Source: Coprinopsis marcescibilis (taxonomy: Eukaryota > Basidiomycota > Agaricomycetes > Agaricales > Psathyrellaceae). From it: a DNA stretch of 64,000 bases. The translations under genes and the position numbers were made by a program. The first letter of the stretch is position 1, and every line of letters starts with the position of its first letter. The stretch lies in assembly GCA_004369085.1 (NCBI GenBank), contig ML210183.1:1-64000 (forward strand). Direction: 5' to 3'. Below are positions 20,590-32,259 of this stretch, piece after piece. The notes beneath the pieces were generated by a model that saw only the letters and a list, made by a program, of their open reading frames with translations, had not been told where the DNA came from and searched no databases.

Positions 20590-23500
20590 TCAGACCAACC
20601 CAAACTTGGCCTTCACAGCCCTCTCCACCCCAAGCAGACAACACCTCTCAAGGCACATCGGGTGCAGAACCCCCTGCACCCCACCACCCAACACACCCCT
20701 CCTCAACTCACCCTCCACCTCCCAAATCTTAACAACACTCCCCACCCCCAACCGCTCCCCCTCCTCCATACTAACCGCCCGCCCCCTCGTCACCAGCTCA
20801 CAATACGCCGGCACCAACCACTCCCGTACATCATGCACCTGCGCTAGCACTATCCTATCCACGGCGGACGTCAGCGCGCCAAGCTCACTAATGGCGCGTC
20901 GCCTCAGGGTGGGAAAATCGTAAGACGTGGACAGTTTAAGGATCGATGTCCATTCGTCCGCGGTTTGCAGGTCGGACGGGATGGATAGGTTGCTGTTGTG
21001 GTCGGTCACGTCGTTAGTGCTAGCTTGGCAAGACATGGAATGGACGCACGTAGGGTAAAAGAGCGCCAACAGCCTCTCGAAATCAACTCGATTCGCATTC
21101 AACGTGATGGGTGTGTAAGCTCCAATTCCGTTCGCATTCGCGCCGAACAGATCCTTGAAGTACCCCGAATGCTGCTCAAAAAAGTGACGGTGTACGCGGT
21201 ACTCTTTGCTTTGCACCTATCAAACATTCAACTTCAGTTTCCAAAGTTCCAACAATACCAAAAGCAGAGAGACTCACGACAAACGCGATAGAAGCATCAG
21301 AGAAAGCCCACTTGGGATGTACACTGACACCCACACCAGCACTGTAGTTCATCTGTCCATTGGCAGGCGGGATCGGGATGGGTCTCGTGGCCGTGATCAT
21401 CCCATGAGGATTGGGACCACCCTGGTTCACAATATGCCCTCCATCACCAAAATTCCCCGCCTGCTGCTGGCCAAACATACCACCCACACCCGGCGAGACG
21501 CCATACATCGCGTTACCATTCATGTTCGGCGTCTGCCACTGTCCTTGCCCTTGCTGCTGCTGGTGCTGCAACCCAGGCGTAGATCCGTACATCGTATTCT
21601 GAGCGCCCACACCCATCCCAGGCAAATTCATAGTATGCTGCGGCAAACTCGACGTCCCAAACGGCAACGTCGTATTTCCTCCAAGGGCCGGTGTCGCTGG
21701 AGGCGGCACGAACGGTACGAACGGTGTGAACGGCGTGAACGGCGCGCCAGTGTACAGTGCCCTGGATAGCGTTGTCGGGGGGCGTTGCTGTTGCTGGTGG
21801 GTCAGACCTTGCCAGGCTCCCCATGCAGCAGCAGCACCACCTGCACCAAGTTGCTGCTGTGGTTGCTGCTGCTGAGGCGGAGGCGGAGGCACAGGTACAG
21901 CCCCACTACCCCACCCCCAGCTCGGCGTATTCACCTGCTGCCCCGCATACCCCAAAGTCGGATAGTTGGCAGGAGCCCACGGCAGCGCAGGCAAGAACCC
22001 ACTCGGACCATGCAACGGCGGGGTCAGTGGACCCTGCACCCCTACACCCCCATGCCCACCGCCCACAGGAGTCTGCACATACTCCTGCTTCACCTCTTTC
22101 CGACCTGCCTGGACCCCCCGCGTAGGATTAACAACATCCCGCAGATACTGCACCGCAGGATCCATCCCAATCTCAGGCGCCACCAGCGTCGGTGGCGGGA
22201 AAGGCCCGGTGAACAGGAACGTCTGTCCTGCATGGTTGGGTACCTGCGAACATGGGTGGGTGCCGCTAAGCCACTGGCCCAGCGAGCCGTGTTGGTTGAA
22301 AGGGTGAGGATGGGGATGAGCAGGAGGGGGAGGAGGGGGAGCAGCACTGGCTGTCCCAGAACCACTGGGACCACCGGCAGGCGGAACAGGTTCTCCACTC
22401 CAATAGTCGTTAGGCGCGTATGACACCCGCGCCGGGCTGTTGTAGATACTGTCCGTGCCGGTGGTGGTGCTCTCGTCGGGGAAGCTGACCCGGTTCTTCC
22501 AGTTGCGGGTTCTGATGTTGGATCTGGTGGCATTGTTGCTGTTCGTGGGTGCATTGTCCATCGTTGGAGACGGTGTCCGAGTCGAGACCCACGACCTAGG
22601 GCTGTGTGAGCGCAGGCTGGGTGTTTCCGAATAGAGCATGGTGGTAAGCTCTGATCCTTTGAACCTCGTCTCTGGAGATCTCCGTGGGGCGGCGGACGCT
22701 GGTTGAGGGGCGTAGTACCCGGCGCGCTGTATGCGACGTGGAGAGCGGAGGCTGTCACAGGTTGCTGGACTGGTTCTCCCAGACCCTCCGCATGTCGCTC
22801 CGGAAACGCTCTTGGCTGGTTGCACGTCCTCAGTCCTTGCAGTACCGTTGAAATCGATGTCGTGGCCTGTTAACTCATCTGGGTTGAACCACTGCCCAAA
22901 GTCACGCGCGAAATCTATCATGGAGGTTTCTTCGACGAACGCGTCCGGGTTGCATGCATCATCGAACGTCCCGAACAGATCCCGATCGAATTGATATCCT
23001 TGGAAACCAGAGGTCTGAGTCATTTGAGGGGCGCCGTAGATTTGGCTAGTATGGTCGAGCTTTGTGGCTAAAGCAGCGTCAGGGCCGAGACTTGGAACTT
23101 CCTCCAGCAATTCGCCTACGTCTGAGGACGAGTTTTCGCTTATCGTCACACACCGAACCAATCTGGGACGTTCTGCACCAGTGGCTGTCTCCGGTACAGA
23201 GGTGACTTGCTGTGATGTCGAAGCCGCTGGTACGACCTCCTTGCCCTTCCCTTTGTCCACTGCAGACAGGGTCGGGGCGAATGGGCTTGTAGGTGCGGTG
23301 CTTCCATGCTCGCTTGAAGCCGGGAAGTTCACCCTTGCCAGTTGGTGCCCGTTAGTGTCGAACGCTGAAAGTTGTTCGGTCGGTAGGAATTCATAGGGGT
23401 AGGGTCCGCCCACTGTATCAAACGTTGTTGGACCATATATGTCTGAGTTGGCTCCGTCGTCGGACGGTGTCGATGGCTCGAGTTGAACACGATACGGATC

Positions 23501-24732
23501 GATGAACCCCGCGGTCTTGGGAAGTACTTGTCCAAAAGGACGCCCATGACCAATCAGAGGAGGGTAGCGGAATGCTCTTTCTTGTTCGTGCGTCATCTGC
23601 CTCCACGGGGGCGTACCAGGAATAGCAGGCTCGGATGAAGCCGCCAGAAGAGTGGGCGGAGGAGAATCCCGTGCGACGTTCGGTTCCGAGAGGTTCTGGG
23701 ACATCCTTCGAGGTGTTTCGAGGCTGAATGGTGTTGATGCCACGCCCGGCGCCGGATATGGGGCTGAAAGAGGTGGAGATGGAGGGAGTGGCATATCAGC
23801 CACAGAGACGCTCTCTGTAGTCCAGGCAGACCGGAGAACAGGTCTCGTCTCGATCTGCAGGCTGAGCTTAGGAGTGACGGTGGCTGTTGATTCGTATAAC
23901 GAAGAGGAAGGGGACTGCGCCACGTGAGGAGTGAGAATAGGGGACGAAGCAATTGGTGTATCGAATCCAATGTCCACCTCAGTTTCGCTGCTACTCGTCA
24001 GCTCGAGGCTTGCCATGGACTGCTCAACGTCGAAAATGGGCGACACAGCTGAAGGGAGAGACGATGTGATGGTCGAGGTCGATGACATCGTCGGAGCCAA
24101 TATGGGTGCTTGAAGCCTGGCGATGAGCAGTTGGGCCTGGCGAGAGTACAAAGTTGCGGGCTTATGGGAACTGGGAGGCTTGGAACCAGCATTCACGATG
24201 AGGCTAGCTTGGTGTGACCCTTGCGAGGGTGCATCTGATAAGCCCCCCAAATCGGCCTCCTTCACAGCAATTGGTGGGTGAGTGGCCTGTGACGATTCTG
24301 GGTCAGATCCTGACGACTCTCCTCCCTCTCTTGTTCTTCTGGATGCTGCACGGGAAAGTAGACTCATAATGGCAGCTGTACGAATCGATTGCTGCTCGGG
24401 ACGCTCGTTCTCGTTATCAGGGTTACGGATACTAGCACCTGTTGAGTCAAGGTCACTGCCTCTGCCAGCTCACAATAACGAGTAGACATACCTCTATGGG
24501 GTGATTGTGCTGCTGTGGGCGGCATGCTGCTGTTCGCACTCAAACTGCTGGTGAAGCTGACCACACTGGGAGTTGCAGAGTCTGCACCTAGCAACGAGAA
24601 ATCTGAACCGTCCGAAAGGTTGTCAAAGTCGGCGTCCAGTGGCTGAGGTGAAGAATGGGCACGCGGTGAGGTTGAGAAAGACGATATAGGAACTAGACTG
24701 AGTGGAGGGGCATTAAAAAGCCCGTTGGCCAT
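20590..24732 (-). CDS. BTB/POZ-domain protein with long disordered N terminus
   Basis: Predicted 1342 aa from three exons: 24732-24492, 24438-21278, 21216-20590. The first ~1115 residues are low-complexity, rich in Ser, Pro, Thr and Gln (for example PPPPPPQQQQPQQQ), with no domain recognised. The BTB/POZ fold begins at FSDASIAFV, is crossed by the second intron, and continues EYRVHRHFFEQHSGYFKDLF. It is followed by a helical tail found in basidiomycete BTB proteins (TSYDFPTLRRRAISEL and a C-terminal region with paired cysteines). BTB domains mediate dimerisation and cullin-3 adaptor functions; the role here is unknown. A relic of this gene lies at 2775-3200, so it belonged to the duplicated unit of the NLR cluster. 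Confidence 0.82.
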
Positions 24733-25282
24733 GCTCGTGGTGGTGACTTGCTAAGAGAGGTAGGAGCGAACCAGCCACTGATGGTGAACCTTGTCGAACC
24801 CAATTATTTGGGTCAGCTTGTCTCCCAACATTTGATAGGCGCTCGCCAAGTCCCCATTATCATGCCTGGGGCGCTGAGGCGGAAATTCGTCATATATTCC
24901 ACGGAGCAGCCACAGACTTATCGACCTCAAAGAAAACCAGACACAAATATAGATGTATTTAGCTCTAACCTCGTGCCCGTCGAACTCGCGGCTTAAAATG
25001 CATAACTATCAAAATATGCATCGAGGAATGATGATGCAATTATTTATACCTGAGGTTGGATCCTCAAGGCTTCCGAGGCTCGGACTACTCTTTTAGACTC
25101 TTCACATGTAGTTAACACGAACCTTAAATTCAATAATTATTTGTTGTATGGACTCGGAAATATTTACTTACACAGAATGCGGTCGCCGGTGTACAAATAC
25201 AAGAGTTCTCACTGCAAAGTCCTTCCACTATTGTTCAATTCGCATAACTCTCCCATACTCGCAGCCATCCTTCCTGCACCAT
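24733..25282. other. Intergenic region between two BTB genes
   Basis: Promoter side of the 24732 BTB gene and 3' flank of the next. It is AT-rich near 25000-25200. An 82-codon plus-strand ORF (24748-24996) has no domain and is not supported. Nothing else seen. Confidence 0.5.
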
Positions 25283-27354
25283 TTACAATGAAAACCCAAA
25301 CCTGTGCTTAATCAAGCCTTCAACCAACGACACCGTTTCCGGGACGAGCGTTAAAGGATGGAAGCTCTTGGTCGAAGCACCTTGACAGCATCCAAGCATG
25401 CACGGGCGGCTGAGGAAAAGCATATGCTTGGTTCTTAGCTCTACCTGCGTCGCCCACACCTTGGCAGTCTCCTCGATTCCCAATCGCAGGGTGTCTTCAG
25501 CGCTAATAGCACAATCCCGAAGACAAAGATCCTTGTACGCCCGCAAGAGGAACCCAGCCCAATCAGGGGCTGTGGACACAGCCCCCTTCTTTGAAAGAGT
25601 CACTTTCTGTTGGTTGATGTTGTGGTTTTGGAAAGGGCCGTGAAATACAGGGGGAAACAATGGCGGAGGCGGAGGCGGAAGGAACGATGGCATCCCATGC
25701 GGCCCAAAGTTGGGAATTGGAACTGGCCTGGGCGGATGGTAGGCTTGTCCGGGGGAGTTGAACGTCACATATGGTTCACTAGAGGGCTTGAGTGCGACAT
25801 AATCTCGGACAGCCAAAACACGTTCAACAGGGCTACAGATCGCTTCGTATTTCTCCATCGCACGCTTGCAGACTCCGTCAAATCCCCAACGACTAGCCAG
25901 CTTGAAGATGGCAACGGCGTCGTGAAAGTCCGAGTTCTCCGAATTGAAGGTAGTCCTATCGCTGTTATTTCTATAAAGGTACTGTCAGTGATCTCTTCTA
26001 GGAAGAAGTCTGCATTGTGGACCTACCGAGGATAGAAGCATTCCAAGAATGAGTCGAAGTCGGATTTCAACACGTCATGGAATTGAACGGTGAGAATGGT
26101 AGTACCATTGTTAGTGTCGTGTGCCGGCAGCTGCAACTTGAAGACAGACGACCCCTCCTGGTCAAACAAGTAACGATGAACTCGGTACTCGGTTCCTTGA
26201 ATCTATTAAAGACAGTAAGTAAATGAATCAGAAGAGTGTTATCAGTTACTTACGATGAACGCAAGGCTGGCGTCTGCAAAGTTGTAGTACGGGTGTCGAA
26301 GATACCCAGAGTAGTCAACGGGTGATCTGTAATATATGATCTTCTCCCCCGATGAAGGCCAAGAGGATAGGCCGACGGGCGCAGCGGGTGGAATATAGAG
26401 CGGATATGCACCGTTGTTGTGTCCACAAAGACCGACAGGAGGTGTAAATGAAGGATAGAACACCGTGCTGGCGCAGGAAGTGGGACGGCTTGGGAGATCG
26501 ACGTTTACATCTGCTGGCTTGGGACCAGCCGCTTCGTTGGTCTTTGAATCTTTGTCGAGACCGCCTTTGGCATCAGAGATTTTGATCATCTCCTCAAACA
26601 TTGTCTGCAAGGTTGCAGGTGGAACCGAGTTCGACGCCTTCAACGTTGAAGCCTGAGCGGGGGCCGCGACGTGATCGTTGGCCTCCAGGTTGACAAGAGG
26701 TCCACAGTGTGCACTACCCTCAGGTTCTACCATTGACATGACTGAGATCGCCGGAGAAGACATTGGTGATTCGGTCTCCGAGTTGGTAGAGGAGTACAGC
26801 TCGGGTGTCGGAGAGGAAGGCGAACTGGGTACTGACATGAGTACAGGTGATGAGACCGGTGCTTCGCGTTCATCAGACTCCAATGGATGACATTCGCAAC
26901 GCCTTGGCTGAGACGCAGGTTGAGCGCTCGATTGCTTGTGGCCTGGGTTCCTGTGGCCTACGTCAGCCGTACGCTGCGAGACAGCAGGCATAGTTGTAGG
27001 TGGCGGTGGAAGGAGGGACGGCGTCCAAGACGGCAGGGCAACTTCGGGCGCTTGCCCACCGAAAGAATTCGGAGGGAGAAAGCCTGGAGGAGGACCATAC
27101 CAAAACGGAGGCCCGCCAAAAGTTGGTGGAGTAGGCCAGCCTGAGTTATCCCTGGTTGGGGCAAAAGAACCGGGATTTCTCTCCAAGCTATTTACAGCTT
27201 GCCGCAGAGGCCGAATGTCTTTATGCGCATTGGACGAGCCATGCGCACTGGTGCGAGGTCCGCCTAGCCCAGTAGTGACCGGAGGAGGGGCAGAACCAGT
27301 AGACTTGCGCGTAGTAGATGAGGTGGGGTGAGAAGGAGGCATGATAGAGACCAT
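25283..27354 (-). CDS. BTB/POZ-domain protein 2
   Basis: Predicted 654 aa from three exons: 27354-26254, 26202-26027, 25970-25283. The N-terminal ~350 residues are disordered and Pro/Ser-rich. The BTB domain starts FADASLAFIV, is split by an intron, and continues IQGTEYRVHRYLFDQEGS, then FHDVLKSDFDSFLECFYPR. After the second intron, FHDAVAIFKLASRWGFDGVC is the typical helical part following BTB in basidiomycete family members. The C-terminal tail contains a proline-rich insertion (FLPPPPPPLFPP) and ends in HRFGFSL. It is a distant paralog of the neighbouring gene at 20590-24732, with the introns at matching places around the BTB fold. Function unknown. Confidence 0.82.
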
Positions 27355-28102
27355 TCAAAGGCTCTGGTTCTGGGGATATTGTTACCACAAGCTTCGCTCT
27401 TTATGCGATTTCCGTGAGGCTGTAGCTTGATAAGGGCTCCATCGTAAGAGTAACACACTTTGTTTGGTTCCCGAGTCAGCAGAAGTAATACGGGTCCGTA
27501 GCTGCTGTAAAATGGGCGCTAGTCACCCAGAATGGAAACGACCGTGGCCTCGTGGTTAGAACCTGTGACAGATTCGGATGTCCGAGCGCTCAGAGTCATG
27601 GCGTTGTAACAGCCTGACTCGTCAATACGTCCAGATCTTTCTCAACCAAATGACGGGAAATGAAGCTTGAAGTACAGATGTAAATGGAGAAATGTCGCCT
27701 TGATCCGACATTGAACAGGTCGTGGGAACAGCCTTCTGGCCGGCACTGAGCCGGCACTGCAAGGTCACTCACTGGTGGCGGTCCCTTTGACTGTACTCTA
27801 CAACGATTAAAAAGGTTTGTTTGCTCATCATCGTGGACCAATCGTTGAGCAATGAAGTCAAGACTTAATCCTAAGCCAAGAATCTCGATGTCAGTCCAAA
27901 ATGGCTCAGTACATTTCTGGACCGTGATGGAGCTCCAAATCTTCAGACGTAAAGCGGCGAACCGACATGCAGACGTACAATTTCAACCCCAAAGCGACAC
28001 TCAGACGTAAAACGCTATGATATACACTCATGTTGCTTCAGGGTTTCGAAGGTCGCCCACTCTTCGTCGCCAGCGTCCTCGCAGGAAGCTAGGAGTTCTG
28101 TC
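27355..28102. other. Divergent promoter region between BTB 2 and NLR 4
   Basis: 748 bases separate two genes transcribed away from each other. There is a short tRNA-like patch near 27548-27590, which I rejected. No ORF with a domain. It presumably holds both promoters. Confidence 0.5.
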
Positions 28103-31100
28103 ATGAGACCTTCGCAACAATGGATCGCATCCTCGTCAACCTCCTCCCACAATTCGCAAAGTCTCCCCCAGCATCGCCAATGTCATGACGTAGTGGACCC
28201 CGATGAGTCTCTCATAGGCTATCCGCAGCTTCAAGAGCTCGACATGCAGTGGGATGCTGACGAAGACTTGGTATTAACTCACCCCGAAACATGTTCTTCA
28301 GCCTGTCCAGATGTGCCCAAGGTTGCCATTACAACAGGCTCAACACTCTATGCACTGCCTTCGACCTTACCTCCCGCTTCAAGAACCACATATTCGGTCT
28401 CGCCGATGCTCCTTGACCATTCAAGATCGCGTCGACATGTCTCAACTTTCTCCGTGGTCCAGGGTGACGTCAACATGTTTGGATGTACTGTGAACTCCGC
28501 AGGAAGGGACAGTCACAACACATTCAATAACGCACACGTTTATTCGCGGGAATTTGCAACTGGGAACGAACTGCCAATCTTGGGCAGTTATTTCTCTGCG
28601 AAAGAGTTAGCAATCCCAGCTCTAGGAGTATTACCGCGTATCGATAGCGCTGTCCGGAACACAGTTGGGCGTGACATCAACAATATATACCATTTCACAC
28701 TTTCATCGAACGCCATCGAGCAGAGCAATGGTGAGTGGTCTTGACTCTTGAAGCAGGTAGCCTTGTATCATATCAGCTGATGAATGGTGCGACTCTCTGC
28801 TCTTTAAATCGACCAGATTTCTGTTCAACCAAGCCAATTATGAACTGGTTATCGAAGCTCAACGGTCCTGCGACTCAGATTGATGTTTTTAACAGAAGGA
28901 CGCCCGGGACTGGTTCCAAATTCCTACAGGGCCCAGCGTTTCAACAGTGGCTGAAAGGGGAGACACGCACCATTTGGGGGGTTGGAATGCGTATGTATAA
29001 TATCCAGACAATCCACGTCCTTCGCTGAAACATTTGAACACAGCTGGAGCAGGGAAAACAATACTCACGTACGCTTTCCCATCACTATGCATCAGCATGA
29101 AAATGCTGAACGAACCTATTCTACTAGGTCTGTCGCCATAGACCACCTTCAATTGCTCGAGAAGAATCACGAAGACTTTTGCGTGGCTTTCTTGTATGGC
29201 CATGAAGCCCACACGGCCACCGTAGAGCAAATGCTTGGCAGCTTCCTCAAACAGCTATTGGCTAAACACACGAAACATGTCCTAACCTTTGTAAAACCCC
29301 TCTACGAACAGCATTCCCATCACGGCACCCATCCTTCTCACGAAGAGCTCTTCAAGGTATTGGAGCAGATAACACGCTCCAAACAATTCACGAAGCAATT
29401 CTATGTATTGGAAGGATTGGATGGAATCCAAACTCCAAGCGCAATAGTGCGAAATCTGTTGAGATTACCCGTCAGCCTCATGATCGTGTCTCGCTGCTTG
29501 GACTATATCAACGACATCGTTCCCAATGCCTTCTGCTTCAGGATAGCTGCCTCTGATGTGGACATTTCAAAGCTGGTGGAAGAAAAAATCGCACATTCGC
29601 CCACCCTCCGCCAGTTGTTGACTCAAAACCGCCAGTGGAAGCATGATGTCATATCAAGTGTATGCGCCAAGTCGCAAGGAATGTAAGCAATGCATAATCA
29701 ACTCACAGCTCCCCTTAACATGGCTGATTAATTATTTCCTAGGTTCTTGTTAGCGGCGCTTCTTCTGCAGGAGCTCGGCGACTGTTTGACAGTAGCACAG
29801 CTATGCAAAACCCTCGAAGCCCTGCCCAAGGGGGTCAATGAAATGTATAACAAAACTTGGGAGCGAATCAACGCGCAACCACAAAAACACGTTGACCTTG
29901 TGAAGCTTGCTTTAACTTGGGTTTGTTATGCTGCAGACAGATATTTGCATGCCGAAGACTTGGAGCTAGCAATCGCAATCTGCCCACAAACTTTCCAATT
30001 CCAAAAGGCCAAATTGGTGGGGGCGAGTGTCATCACGTCCCTTTGCTGTGGCTTGCTTGAACTCGACATCGAGAGCAAAAGCATACAACTTATCCGTACG
30101 CGTTCACCCTCGTCTTCTCAACAGGATATCTTATTGACATTTTACTCCTGTTTTTAAGATTACACGCTTAAGGAATTCCTGGCGCCGCACCTTGAACCCT
30201 TGGAACCATATGTTCTACTTGCCTCAGCCTGCGCCACTCGACTCCTCGAATGCGACATACGAAATGAATCGCCTTTGGGTCAGCTTTTCGAACTTCAAGA
30301 ACTCGGTGAACTGATTCCGGCACCCGAAGAGGATTCCACTTCTGACCGGTTCCTCCACTACTGTCACCGAAACTGGGCACTGCATGCGCGTCAGTGCAAG
30401 AAGCTGCCCAAGGCGGTCATCGAACTTGTCAAGCAGTGTCGAAGCTACTGGCAATTAGGGAGCCCTTGGGAGGATGGTGATGCTACTGCGGACATGTATC
30501 ATCCATCCAATGTCTTCCACATTGCCGCTCTGTACAATTATCCGGAGCTGTTGGGCCCATTGCTGTCAAAAGGGGCGGATGTAATGTCAGGGGCTGGTGC
30601 GTTGATAAATGAGGGGGAGGGGTGCCGGGATGCATCGCCGTTGATGGTCGCAGTAGCCAATGGCCACGACAGAATGGTGGACGTTTTACTCCAATGGGAA
30701 GGAGTCGATGTCAATGCAAAGGACAATTCCGGCCAGACCGCCTTGATTCTAGCATGTCGGTTCAAGAAGGAAGCTGCAGTGAGGAGATTGCTGGCGGACC
30801 CTCGAATCGACGCAAACGCAGAGTACGGAGGTCGGCAGGGCAAGTTGGTAGAATCTGCCCTCTACGTGGCATGCGCGTCCAACGATACCACTATTGTGGC
30901 GCTGTTGTTGAAACATCGAAAACTCAAAATTACCCCTGGCCCGTTACATACAGCATCAAAGGCTGGCGAGGTGACAATAATGAAGATGTTGCTGCAACGT
31001 GGGGCAGATGTCAACGCATCGGACAAAAGCTGGCCAACAACACCCTTGATGCACGCGTCGACACCGGAAGCTGCGGCACTGTTGCTGGCGAGACCGGATA

Positions 31101-32002
31101 CCAACATAAACGCGGTCGATAACAATGGACGGACGGCCCTGATGCATTCGCTCATCGAAAGGCGAAGAGGAGTTTTTGAAATGCTGCTCGCTGCACATTC
31201 AATCAATGTTCACCACACCAACCACGATGGGATCACGACGTTGATGCTCGCCGCCCAGACCCTCGACCTGAGGGTTCTTGAACTCGTGCTGAACTCCAGT
31301 GGATTCAACGTCAATGCTCAGGATGCGTTCGGTCGAACTGCATTGATGCATGTGTTTCTGAAGGAGGTTGAGTCGGAGTCGGATCGCTCACGCTACCGTC
31401 AAGTCGTGGAATGCTTACTGAGCATCGAAGGAATTGACCTTAGCATCACCGATTCAAAGAGGATGAACGTCCTAATGCACTCTTCCGTAATCAATATCTC
31501 TTCTCCCTCTTTTCCGAGTTCAAGTGGTCAAGCTTCATGCCAGCCTGTCCCCGACATTGGGTCCACCAGCATGGAAGGACAGGATCCTTCGACTCATCCC
31601 TCGATATCAACTGTCTCTGAACACAAAATGATTGTTGATTTACTTCGACGAGCGGGCCAATTCGACATCAACGCAGTCGACGCGCAGGGCAGAGCTGCGT
31701 TGGCACAGGCTTGTAGGACAGGCGCTTTGACAGGGGTGGAGGCATTGCTGGGGGAGAAGGGGCTAGATGTGAATCAGGCTGATTTTGACGGATGGACTCC
31801 GTTGATGCATGCGTCGTACGGCGGTAATCCAGACATTGTCCGGCGTCTTCTCCAATTCAGATGGCAAACCGACGTTTATGCACGAAGCTCGACTGGACGG
31901 ACGGCTTTGGATATAGCAGATATGACCACGGGGCGGGAATGGCGGAAGAAGGATGGTCAGCTTGTGGTCCAGTTGCTTCAGAAGGCTATGAGCCCGAATT
32001 AG
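28103..32002 (+). CDS. NACHT-ankyrin NLR protein 4, divergent, with altered Walker B
   Basis: Predicted 1192 aa from six exons: 28103-28730, 28817-28990, 29044-29068, 29128-29682, 29743-30095, 30159-32002. The N-terminal ~200 residues lack the short MGxxxS start of NLRs 1-3 but contain two G-R-D-x-x-N motifs (SAGRDSHNTFNN and NTVGRDINNIYHF). Walker A is GVGMPGAGKTIL. The Walker B site reads FYVLEGLDG, with the usual Asp changed to Glu and the following acidic pair lost. The Arg-finger-like segment is VSRCLD instead of TSRPLD. HYTLKEFL precedes the ankyrin array, which runs from HIAALYNYPELL to near the C terminus. ATP hydrolysis may be impaired; binding could remain. The first acceptor (28816) is the least certain junction. 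Confidence 0.82.
29044..29068 (+). other. 25-nt micro-exon encoding the P-loop (NLR 4)
   Basis: Encodes PGAGKTILT between ACACAG and GTACGC. Same size, phase and content as in the three minus-strand NLRs, although NLR 4 is otherwise strongly diverged. Confidence 0.82.
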
Positions 32003-32259
32003 GGCTTGAAGCTTCATCGCCAAAATTATTACTTCTTCTCAATTGGAGTCTATCTGATCATGACGAGCACATATACCACCTTAAATTATCAAAGGAACAA
32101 TAAGGAACAAGGACTGTTTGCAAAGAAAGAAAAATTCTTTCGTCAAGAATTCTAATATCCACCAGAATTCCGGTTTCCAGCGTAAATTGTATTTAGACAC
32201 CTTTAATAATTTGAGCTATCTTTTGACTTCGTAGACAACTTGTCATAATATATTCCTGA
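32003..32259. other. Intergenic region, nothing recognised
   Basis: AT-rich stretch between the stop of NLR 4 and the ABC gene; 3' flank and probable promoter. No feature recognised. Confidence 0.4.

Noticed and set aside
20606..22423. Long plus-strand ORFs opposite the BTB gene (up to 212 codons)
   Set aside because: Low-complexity antisense of Pro/Gln-rich coding sequence; the minus strand gives a complete BTB model with correct splice sites.
24748..24996. 82-codon plus-strand ORF between the BTB genes
   Set aside because: No domain and no conserved counterpart; lies in a promoter region.
27540..27600. tRNA-like patch (TGGCCTCGTGGTTAGAAC, then a TTCGGAT stretch)
   Set aside because: A-box-like only; no acceptor or T-arm pairing can be drawn and the B box is off consensus.
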